Assembly: GCA_030041195.1 (NCBI GenBank)
Contig: JASHOI010000450.1
Coordinates: forward strand, 1-21,175
Origin: Streptosporangiaceae bacterium
GTDB lineage: Bacteria; Actinomycetota; Actinomycetes; Streptosporangiales; Streptosporangiaceae
Length of the DNA: 21,175 nt
Direction: 5' to 3'
Below are positions 13,638-20,063 of this stretch, one piece after another. The notes beneath the pieces were generated by a model. That model had not been told where the DNA came from and ran no database searches. It worked only from the letters and a program-made list of their open reading frames with translations. Position numbers and translations under genes: made by a program. Position 1 is the first letter of the stretch; the number at the start of each line of letters is the position of its first letter.

Positions 13638-14092
13638 GGCACGACCACGAGCGGAACGGGTGAGTGACGGGCCAGACTCACGGCGACCGAACCGACGATG
13701 CGGTGCGCGGCCGCGGACGAGCTCCCGACCACGATCACGACGGTGGCGCTGGGGTTGGCCGCGTGGATGTCCTTTGCCGCGGCGAGCAGTTCTTCTGCGA
13801 TCAAGCCCTGGCGCCACTCGAAGTCCCAGAGATCCTCGTGGCCGCGCAGCTGCTCGGCCGCGGCGGTGCGAAGCTCCTTAGCGATGTCGTCGAAGCTTTC
13901 TTCTATCTCGGCCACGGCACCGGCCGACAGCGCGGCGATGCTGGGCATATGACCCACGTACACCACTTGGATGCGGCCGGTCCGGCCTTGCAGCAGCCTG
14001 ACCGCGGCGTCGAGCGCCCTGGTGGCGGGGGGAGATCCGTCATAGCCCACGACAAGGCGCAGATCCGCGGTGGGCGGGGTGGGAGTGGTCAC
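13634..14092 (-). CDS. Universal stress protein (UspA family)
   Basis: This 152-residue single-domain protein begins with the usual strand and acidic residue (LRLVVGYDGSPPATRALDAAV) and ends with the nucleotide-loop region VVGSSSAAAHRIVGSVAVSLARHSPVPLVVVP. That region follows the Gly-x2-Gly-x9-Gly-Ser/Thr pattern except that the second Gly is Ser, so ATP binding is likely but not certain. The start is a GTG at 14092 with no ribosome binding site. TATCCT lies 9-14 bases upstream on the minus strand, so a leaderless mRNA is possible. Family members are induced by stress, dormancy or hypoxia. The gene is downstream of, but separate from, the monooxygenase operon (85-base gap) and converges on the fused ABC gene. 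Confidence 0.88.
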   Translation of the reverse strand: MTTPTPPTADLRLVVGYDGSPPATRALDAAVRLLQGRTGRIQVVYVGHMPSIAALSAGAVAEIEESFDDIAKELRTAAAEQLRGHEDLWDFEWRQGLIAEELLAAAKDIHAANPSATVVIVVGSSSAAAHRIVGSVAVSLARHSPVPLVVVP

Positions 14093-14177
14093 ACCGAGGG
14101 AGGATAGCCCGCGCGCCGTGGCCGCTCAACCGGCGAGCGTGGCCGTTGTGGCACGAGGCTGGGTGACCGGGCAGCCG

Positions 14178-15215
14178 TCAGCCCGAGGGAACGAACCGGT
14201 CGAAGTAGATGTGCCTTTCCTTGCAGCCTGTAGACGTCAGCACCTCGATTGCAGCGTCAATCATGGGTGGCGGCCCGCACAAGTACGCCTCCAGTCCCCT
14301 GGTCGAGGGGAGGCGGCGCGACAGCACGTCGGTGACCAGCCCTGTCTCACCCTCCCACCCGTCGCCATCCGACGGCTCGCTCAAGGCCGGGGCGAAGGTG
14401 AGCCAGTCGTGCTCTGCGGCGAGAGCGTTCAGCTCGTCCAGCAGGAAGAGGTCGCGGCGGGTCCGCGCGCCATAGAAGAACGTCACTTCACGGCGGTTGC
14501 CCGCGACGGCGAGATCCTTGAGCATGGCCAGGACCGGGGCCATTCCCGACCCGCCAGCCACCATGATCATGGGCCGGTGCGACAACCGCACACCGAACTG
14601 GCCCAGCGGCCCGCGCAGCCGCACATCGTCACCCGGCCTGATCTGCGCATCCAGGGCTGCCGAGAAGATACCACCGGGAAGGATCTTGATGATGAGGTCG
14701 ACGCGGCGGTTTTCATGGGGAGGATTGGCCATCGAGAAGGAGCGCCAGGTATCGGCCAGCCCGGGCACCGCCACCTCGACGTACTGGCCCGCCGTGAACT
14801 GGAAGCCGGCCGGGTCGTCGATGCGCAGTCCTACCCACCGGATGTCGTGAGTGAGCGCCTTGACCACGTCGACGACCGCCACGACTTCCCGGATGTGCTG
14901 TCCGGCCAGGTAGTCGCGCTCGGTGAGGTCATCCATGGTCTGCGAGACGTCGACGACGAGCGCGTCGTCTTTGGCAAACGTGGAGCAGAGCAGCACGATG
15001 CCCGCCTCCCGGTCGGCATCGCTGAGCGAGAACGATGTGTTGTCGCTGAGCTCGTAGTCGCCCTCCAGGACTTCAGCACGGCAGGTGCTGCAGCCGCCGT
15101 GCTTGCATCCGTACTTGACGAACCGCCCCTGGCGGAGGATGGCCTTGAGCACCGATTCCCCCGGCTCCACCCCCAGCTTCTCGCCGAAGGGCAAAACGGT
15201 AACAGACGATCCCAT
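14178..15215 (-). CDS. etnD: Diiron alkene monooxygenase reductase component (2Fe-2S, FAD, NADH)
   Basis: This 345-residue cytoplasmic reductase passes electrons from NADH through FAD and an iron-sulfur cluster to the hydroxylase. The N-terminal plant-type ferredoxin domain has Cys37, Cys42, Cys45 (GCKHGGCSTC) and Cys77 (LLCSTF). The flavin domain has Arg158-Ser-Phe-Ser (RSFSMAN). The NAD domain has GGSGMAP (221-227) and CGPPPMID (313-320). I chose the ATG at 15215, preceded by GAAGGTGAGGAC on the minus strand; a longer frame to 15422 would run into the alpha-subunit gene and adds only low-complexity residues. It is the last gene of the beta, coupling, alpha, reductase order, like AmoD/EtnD. 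The symbol is given by family and gene order, not by known substrate. Confidence 0.92.
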   Translation of the reverse strand: MGSSVTVLPFGEKLGVEPGESVLKAILRQGRFVKYGCKHGGCSTCRAEVLEGDYELSDNTSFSLSDADREAGIVLLCSTFAKDDALVVDVSQTMDDLTERDYLAGQHIREVVAVVDVVKALTHDIRWVGLRIDDPAGFQFTAGQYVEVAVPGLADTWRSFSMANPPHENRRVDLIIKILPGGIFSAALDAQIRPGDDVRLRGPLGQFGVRLSHRPMIMVAGGSGMAPVLAMLKDLAVAGNRREVTFFYGARTRRDLFLLDELNALAAEHDWLTFAPALSEPSDGDGWEGETGLVTDVLSRRLPSTRGLEAYLCGPPPMIDAAIEVLTSTGCKERHIYFDRFVPSG

Positions 15216-15250
15216 GTCCTCACCTTCGCCGGGAGATGGCGGCCGCGGGA

Positions 15251-16753
15251 TCAAGCTCTCAGCGGGTCCTTGACCTCGTACTGCAGGCGCCGGATGTCGT
15301 CGATGGTCCACATCCGGTCCGCGTTCAGGTGCGGCTGGCCCATGAGGGTCCTTCCGTCCGGGCGTACGTAGCCGAGGGCAAGGATGACGTCGGCCAGGTC
15401 CATGCCGTCGAAGCGTTCCCACCAGTTCGCGCAGCCGGTGTAGATCTTTGGGTTAAGCCTGAAGATCCACTCGCACCCTTCGCTGCAGACCGCGTACCGC
15501 TTGCCCTCGTGCGTGAAGACCCGTGTCTCGGGCGCGTCGATCCTGGGCATCACGCACGGCACGTGGCACACCTGGCAGAACGGCGGCAGGGCCGGGAGCT
15601 CCTGCATCAGGACACGCCCCGAGGAGGGATCGCTCATCGCCCGGTAGGCGTCCCACAGCCCGCCGTAGCGCTCGGTCCAGCCGGGGTAGTGGCTCTCGAA
15701 CCACTCGTAGTCGGCCGGGCCCATGGGGTCGATCCGCCAGAAGTTCAGTGGCCAGATGGCGGCCAAGGCGATCGCCGCAGAGTGGTGCATGTCATCGACG
15801 AACCGGGCGACGTGACCCAGCCGGTCCGGCGGGCGCAGCCCGAACGAGCTCAGACGGCTCATGTACGAGCCGATGAAGTCGTCGACGACCCATTCCTCCC
15901 ACACGTCCCTGTACGCCCACGGGCGGCTGACCGAGTAGTACTCCGAGACCACGCCCACGAGGGTGTCCATCGACATGTGCTGGTGCCAGAAGTGCCGTTC
16001 CAGCGATTCCTGGAGGAACGGAACGTTGTCCGGTTCCTGGACGACGCACATCAGCGTGCCGTATCCGTTCGCCATGTGGCGTGACTCATCGGACTGGATG
16101 GACAGGAACGTGGTCGGCATCGCGTGCTCGCCGTTGGCCACCGCGACCTGGGGCAGCGCGACCACCAGCGGGTTGGTGTACGCGGTCTCCAGCACTACGT
16201 TCAGGCACATGGAGACTTCCACCGGATCGCCGGTGTTGAACGGCTGGAACGAGGCGCGGGCGAGCGTCCCGATCGGATGGTTTCCCAGCGCGATCTGGCC
16301 AATGTCGAAGCCCGCCGGGTCGTGGTAGTTCTTGAGGTAGTACTTGCGCAGCCCCGTCTCGAGCTGGGTGTGGCGGACCTCGTCCAGCATCTGCGCGGCG
16401 AATCCCTGACGCATTTCCTGGTTCTTCACCGACGCCACCAGGAACCCCGCACCGGTCACGGCCTGGTACTCCGCGTCGGTGAAGGCGGGTACGGCGAACT
16501 TCATCGCTTCCATGAACCGGGGCTCAGCGACATTCGCGTTGCGGTACCGCACGTCGCTGTCGAGCCCGCCGTAGACCCTGTCATCCTTTTCGGCTTCCAT
16601 CGAGGCATAGCCGCGCATCATGATGCGGAAAGGGTCCTTGCCGTTCGGCGGAATGATGTAGCGGCTCGGGTATTTCGGGTCCGGCCGAGCGTAGTCGAAC
16701 CCCCAGTCATACCGTTTGCCTTTCTCATGAACCACTTCCAGCTTAGGTGCCAC
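15251..16753 (-). CDS. etnC: Soluble diiron monooxygenase alpha subunit, group 4 alkene monooxygenase type
   Basis: This 500-residue catalytic hydroxylase subunit is of the MmoX superfamily. All six diiron ligands are visible: Glu95 (AEYQA), Glu125 and His128 (DEVRH), Glu189 (LETAYTNP), Glu223 and His226 (DESRH). The spacing matches MmoX Glu114, Glu144, His147, Glu209, Glu243, His246. Thr193 matches the conserved active-site Thr213. The C-terminus has a Cys-rich piece with Cys393, 396, 400, 423 and 427 (FCQVCHVPC, CSEGCEWIF). The start is the GTG at 16753, with GGAG eight bases before it; a longer frame would only run back over the end of the coupling-protein gene. It activates oxygen to epoxidise or hydroxylate a small hydrocarbon. 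Gene order points to an alkene, but the substrate is not proven. It is unrelated to ammonia monooxygenase despite the alternative symbol amoC. Confidence 0.93.
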   Translation of the reverse strand: MAPKLEVVHEKGKRYDWGFDYARPDPKYPSRYIIPPNGKDPFRIMMRGYASMEAEKDDRVYGGLDSDVRYRNANVAEPRFMEAMKFAVPAFTDAEYQAVTGAGFLVASVKNQEMRQGFAAQMLDEVRHTQLETGLRKYYLKNYHDPAGFDIGQIALGNHPIGTLARASFQPFNTGDPVEVSMCLNVVLETAYTNPLVVALPQVAVANGEHAMPTTFLSIQSDESRHMANGYGTLMCVVQEPDNVPFLQESLERHFWHQHMSMDTLVGVVSEYYSVSRPWAYRDVWEEWVVDDFIGSYMSRLSSFGLRPPDRLGHVARFVDDMHHSAAIALAAIWPLNFWRIDPMGPADYEWFESHYPGWTERYGGLWDAYRAMSDPSSGRVLMQELPALPPFCQVCHVPCVMPRIDAPETRVFTHEGKRYAVCSEGCEWIFRLNPKIYTGCANWWERFDGMDLADVILALGYVRPDGRTLMGQPHLNADRMWTIDDIRRLQYEVKDPLRA

Positions 16754-16769
16754 CGGTCCGTCTCCTTTC

Positions 16770-17087
16770 TCAGCCCCGGAATCGCTCGGGCAGGATCTCG
16801 GCGTGAATCTCCACCGCGTCATCGCTGACGACAATCCGGCCGTAGTAGGAGGTCATGTTGACCAGGAAGTCGTGAACGGTGTAAGCACGTCCGAGCCGGT
16901 CGGAGAGCTCGGCCATGTCGAATCGAAGCAGCTTCTCCCGCTCGACCTTGTAGTAGCAGTCGTTGTCGGTGATCTTCGCGTCCGGCATCTCCTCCGCGAC
17001 CATCTCGACAGCGGCGGATGTCTCGGAACTGCCGATCAGCGAGATTCCGACGGTGTCCCGGACTTTCGTGAGGTCCTTGGCTGACAC
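16770..17087 (-). CDS. etnB: Diiron monooxygenase coupling (effector) protein, MmoB/AmoB type
   Basis: This 105-residue cofactor-free protein binds the hydroxylase and gates oxygen and electron entry. The family core is visible: VGISLIGSSETSAAVEMVAEEMPDAKITDNDCYYKVEREKLL in the middle, then LGRAYTVHDFLVNMTSYYGRIVVSDDAVEIHAEI. The start is a GTG at 17087, supported by AAGGAGGGG seven or so bases before it. It is shorter than MmoB, lacking that protein's N-terminal tail. It lies between the beta-subunit gene (13-base gap) and the alpha-subunit gene (16-base gap), the AmoABCD/EtnABCD arrangement. Confidence 0.9.
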   Translation of the reverse strand: MSAKDLTKVRDTVGISLIGSSETSAAVEMVAEEMPDAKITDNDCYYKVEREKLLRFDMAELSDRLGRAYTVHDFLVNMTSYYGRIVVSDDAVEIHAEILPERFRG

Positions 17088-17100
17088 GTGTCCCCTCCTT

Positions 17101-18153
17101 TCAGGCCCTGGCCGGGCTGCTCAGGCCGAGATCAGTGAGATAAGCCGCCTGCTTGGCCAGCACGCCCGCCATCGCGGACTCGAATGTGGACGGCCGCACC
17201 GGCGCCTCCTCGAAGGCCGGAGCGAACGCCTCGCAGGCGTCCAGCGCGTAGCTGTCCCATTTGCCGATCCAGGATGTGACGATTTCCCGGTTGGCCGAGC
17301 CGTGGACCGGATCGGAGAGCAGATGCTCGAGCAGCTGGGAGGTCCACCGCTGGGTCCTGGCGGTGTCGGCCTCCGAGGATGCGATGATGATCGGCGTCAC
17401 CACATCTCCGTTGGCGGCCGCGAACCGGCTGAAGTAGTTGACCTTGGCCAGCTCTCCGAACAGCTGGTCAAAGCAGAGGTTGGTGGCGACGACGACTTCC
17501 ATCCAGTCGTTGAGCGCGATGATGTTCTCCACCGATTTGCGCGCCCCCTGCCACAGCGGATCGCCGGTCCAGGTGGCATGCACCTGGGAGTCGTCGAACC
17601 CGGGGAAGGCCTCGGCCAGCTCGAAGGAGTAATACACGACGTCTTGCAGATGGCGCAGCTTGTCGGCAGCCTCGAAGACGATCGGGAAGGTGACGGTGTC
17701 GGAGAGCGCCTCCCGCTCGGCATAGCACAGGGCCAGGAAAAGGCCGTACTCGACGAACGGGTACGTCATGTAACGCTCGGCGAGTCCCTTCTTGACCCAT
17801 CCCTCGTCAGCGAAAGCAAACAGCCCCGCCGCGTGCGCGCCCTGGAAAGAACGCTCCAGGGCCTTCTCGGACTGGTTGACGCCGGAGATGTAGCCGCGCT
17901 GCCACGTCTGGTTCGGGTCGCGGTAGGAATACCAGTCTGACGAGCGGATGACTGTCGAGTCCGCAGTGTACGGATCCCGTCCATTATCGAATCGGATGGG
18001 CCATCCCTGGAAAGCGTACAAGGCGGGAGTGGACTGCTGACCAACGGTCAGGTCCTCGTATTCAGTCGGCCTCTTCCCAGCGGGGGTCACCCAGGCGAAG
18101 AAGCGGTTTCCAGGAAGATTTTGCGGCTTCTGGAACGTGTGCGCAGCCACCAT
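17101..18153 (-). CDS. etnA: Soluble diiron monooxygenase beta subunit, group 4 alkene monooxygenase type
   Basis: This 350-residue protein is a ferritin-like, metal-free partner of the alpha subunit in the hydroxylase heterodimer. Recognisable pieces are RPTEYEDLTVGQQ, PIRFDNGRDPYTADSTVIRSSDWYSYRDPNQTWQRGYI, ERYMTYPFVEYGLFLALCYAEREALSDTVTFPIVFEAADKLRHLQDVVYY and the terminal helical half. The ATG at 18153 follows GGAGG by five bases. It is the first gene of the monooxygenase set, preceded by a 171-base gap that may hold its promoter. No gamma-subunit gene is present, which fits group 4 enzymes and not methane monooxygenase. The symbol is by family and gene order. Confidence 0.92.
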   Translation of the reverse strand: MVAAHTFQKPQNLPGNRFFAWVTPAGKRPTEYEDLTVGQQSTPALYAFQGWPIRFDNGRDPYTADSTVIRSSDWYSYRDPNQTWQRGYISGVNQSEKALERSFQGAHAAGLFAFADEGWVKKGLAERYMTYPFVEYGLFLALCYAEREALSDTVTFPIVFEAADKLRHLQDVVYYSFELAEAFPGFDDSQVHATWTGDPLWQGARKSVENIIALNDWMEVVVATNLCFDQLFGELAKVNYFSRFAAANGDVVTPIIIASSEADTARTQRWTSQLLEHLLSDPVHGSANREIVTSWIGKWDSYALDACEAFAPAFEEAPVRPSTFESAMAGVLAKQAAYLTDLGLSSPARA

Positions 18154-18324
18154 ACCGGCCTCCGTCTGAACGCGCTATCGAAGCACGCTATTGGTCGGGT
18201 GAAAGAGGACTACCTGGACGGTACGGCAGCCGCACAGGGCTGGTCATGGTCACGCTGGGGCAGACTCCATGGGATCGATTCAGCTCTGCGGGCTGCAACC
18301 ACGATCATCCGCCCGGCGGCAAGA
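18154..18324. other. Gap between CoA-transferase and monooxygenase genes, possible internal promoter
   Basis: This 171-base stretch has no convincing gene. On the minus strand, shortly before the beta-subunit ribosome binding site, ATAGCGTGCTTC is followed directly by GATAGCGCGTTC (about 18191-18168), a tandem near-repeat with 13-base period that could be a regulator or sigma-factor site. No good -35/-10 pair is evident. The length of the gap compared with the tight junctions on either side suggests separate initiation or differential expression of the monooxygenase half. Confidence 0.35.
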
Positions 18325-19152
18325 TCAGCACGCGCAGTCCTGGCTGTTATCGGGCTGGAAGACGCGGTTCAGCTCGCCGGCGGAGAACTCCTGGGTGCGC
18401 ACCCTGAGCGGATCGACCGAGCGGACCGCGGCCAGTTCGGCCGTGGAGGGCGGTGCAACCACGCGCAGGTCCCCCGCGACCCGCAGCTCGAAGCCCGTCG
18501 CCGCCTGGATCTCAGCGACGCTGACGTCCGGGAAGATCTGGACCAGCCGGGCACGCCCGGCCGGGTAGTCGAACACCCCCAGCTCGGTGACCAGCCACTG
18601 CGGTCCGCCGCCCGTGAAGCCGAGCTCGGCCCGGGTGCCCAGGCGTGTCCGGTGCCCCATGTCGGTAATGAAGTCGCATTCTGCCACCAAGGTCCGTCCG
18701 GACCGGTGCCGCGTGGTCCACACCGTCAGGGCGCGCATTGTCGCCGAGAGATTGCAGCCGCCCCCTCCGCCGCCGAGCTTCACCCTCGGCCGGCCGGCCG
18801 GGCCGATCGCGGTCACGTTGGTGCTGCCGTAGGCGTCGATCTGCCCGCCGGACAGGAACATCCGGTCCACGTCGCCTCGGATAGCCGCGTCGAAGAACTC
18901 CTCGAACCGCATGCTGTAGGCCGCGCCGCGGCTGAGGCTGGCGTCGTTGCTGGTCGGCGGGATGAACGGCGGATCAGGATTGATCGCGTACATCGCGCCC
19001 TCGACCAGCGTCATGTCCGGCGCGTGGGTACGCCGCGCCACGTGCATCGCCACCTGCGCGCACGGGCTGCCGAAGCCGTGGAACACGGTCTCGGCCGGCC
19101 GGATGGTCCGGGCCAGCGCGATCACGAACCATTCATCGATGCTCCAGCTCAT
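18325..19152 (-). CDS. CoA-transferase subunit B (glutaconate CoA-transferase/IpdB-like)
   Basis: This 275-residue protein is the beta-type half of a class I CoA-transferase-fold enzyme. Landmarks are ETVFHGFGSPCAQVAMHVARR, LVEGAMYAINPDPP with Glu51 near the place of the catalytic Glu54 of glutaconate CoA-transferase B, GGQIDAYGSTNVTAIG, and the glycine-rich KLGGGGGGCNLSATM. The ATG at 19152 overlaps the TGA of subunit A (ATGA, 19149-19152), and GGAG lies upstream within subunit A. Starting six codons earlier would add MAGAVR with no support. Known relatives include GctB and IpdB, the latter hydrolysing a ring-derived thioester in steroid catabolism. Here the monooxygenase context suggests thioester formation or cleavage in alkene or related catabolism. 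Confidence 0.85.
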   Translation of the reverse strand: MSWSIDEWFVIALARTIRPAETVFHGFGSPCAQVAMHVARRTHAPDMTLVEGAMYAINPDPPFIPPTSNDASLSRGAAYSMRFEEFFDAAIRGDVDRMFLSGGQIDAYGSTNVTAIGPAGRPRVKLGGGGGGCNLSATMRALTVWTTRHRSGRTLVAECDFITDMGHRTRLGTRAELGFTGGGPQWLVTELGVFDYPAGRARLVQIFPDVSVAEIQAATGFELRVAGDLRVVAPPSTAELAAVRSVDPLRVRTQEFSAGELNRVFQPDNSQDCAC

Positions 19153-20063
19153 GCGAACAGCTCCTGCCATGCGGAGTTCGACCGCGACCAGGTGGCCAGC
19201 ACCGCGAGCCTGTCCTGGCCGACCGCTGTGCGGTAGCTTTCCTCGGTCTCGCCCAGGTAGGTGGCCAGGTACTTGCCCAGGCCATCCGCGCCGGACTGGG
19301 ATGCCGTCAGGTACTCGCGCAGGTGCGGCCGGTCATACGCGTAACGCGGATAGCAGGAGGACGGGTGCGCTCCATACGGCACTTCTGCCACGGCAGCCAC
19401 CAAATGGGCGGGGACAGTTACCCCCGCCGCGACCACCTCGTCGGTGGACACCACCTCGTCGACGGTGGCGATCACCAGGGCTGAGGCCGACGCGAACCGC
19501 TCGTCGAGCACGTACGGCTGCTCCAGGTGCAGGTTCCCGTACCGGTCGCCGGCCGGAGCGTGCAGCAGCGCAACGGCGGGCCGCAGCGCGGGCACCGCGA
19601 CCAGCGTCTCGCCGGTGAACGGGCAGGTGATCTCCGCGTACTCGGGATGCATTCGGACAATGTCGGAGCCGCGAACTCCGCGTACCGGCAGGAAGGGCAG
19701 CCCCATCTCGCTCGCGCGCAGCTGAGCGAGGATGGTGGCACAGCAGCTCTCCGCCACCTCGACGGAGCCTTCCTCTGCTGCCCGCCGGTAAGCGGGCGCC
19801 AGCCCCAGGTCCTGCTCGAAGCCCACATAGCTCTCTTCGATCCGGCGCACGGCACCGCTGCCAACCAGCATGTCCACGTCGATGCTGTGCGCGGACCCGA
19901 CCAGATGCAGGTCACGGCGGCCCTGCCGGATCAGCTCCCTGACCATCGCCATGGGCAGCCGGGCGCAAAGCCCGCCGCCGAGAGCCACGATCGCCCCATC
20001 ACTCACCCGCGCGACCGTGTCGGCCAGGCTGGCCCGCTTGTCGCGGGGCGGCTGCAAGCTCAT
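19149..20063 (-). CDS. CoA-transferase subunit A (glutaconate CoA-transferase/IpdA-like)
   Basis: This 304-residue alpha-type subunit has the family opening LADTVARVSDGAIVALGGGLCARLPMAMVRELIRQGRRDLHLVG. It continues with MLVGSGAVRRIEESYVGFEQDLGLAPAYRRAAEEG, LPFLPVRGVRGSDIVRMHPEYAEITCPFTGE and LLHAPAGDRYGNLHLE. It should pair with the product of the next gene to form the CoA-transferase or hydrolase. The ATG at 20063 overlaps the TGA of the upstream flavoprotein gene (ATGA, 20060-20063), with GGGAGGAG as ribosome binding site. Whether it moves CoA between acids or hydrolyses a ring-like thioester, as IpdAB does, cannot be decided from sequence alone. Confidence 0.87.
   Translation of the reverse strand: MSLQPPRDKRASLADTVARVSDGAIVALGGGLCARLPMAMVRELIRQGRRDLHLVGSAHSIDVDMLVGSGAVRRIEESYVGFEQDLGLAPAYRRAAEEGSVEVAESCCATILAQLRASEMGLPFLPVRGVRGSDIVRMHPEYAEITCPFTGETLVAVPALRPAVALLHAPAGDRYGNLHLEQPYVLDERFASASALVIATVDEVVSTDEVVAAGVTVPAHLVAAVAEVPYGAHPSSCYPRYAYDRPHLREYLTASQSGADGLGKYLATYLGETEESYRTAVGQDRLAVLATWSRSNSAWQELFA

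Noticed and set aside
15216..15422. Longer N-terminus for the monooxygenase reductase
   Set aside because: The extra 69 residues overlap the alpha-subunit gene and are low complexity; the ATG at 15215 has a good ribosome binding site and opens the ferredoxin domain normally.
14178..16753. Methane monooxygenase (MmoXYBZC) identity
   Set aside because: There is no gamma subunit, the gene order is beta-coupling-alpha-reductase, and the MmoX Cys151 position is Glu. These fit group 4 alkene monooxygenase better.
18121..19236. 371-codon plus-strand open frame opposite the CoA-transferase B gene and the gap
   Set aside because: No domain and shadow-type composition; the minus-strand gene is supported by family motifs and an ATGA overlap.
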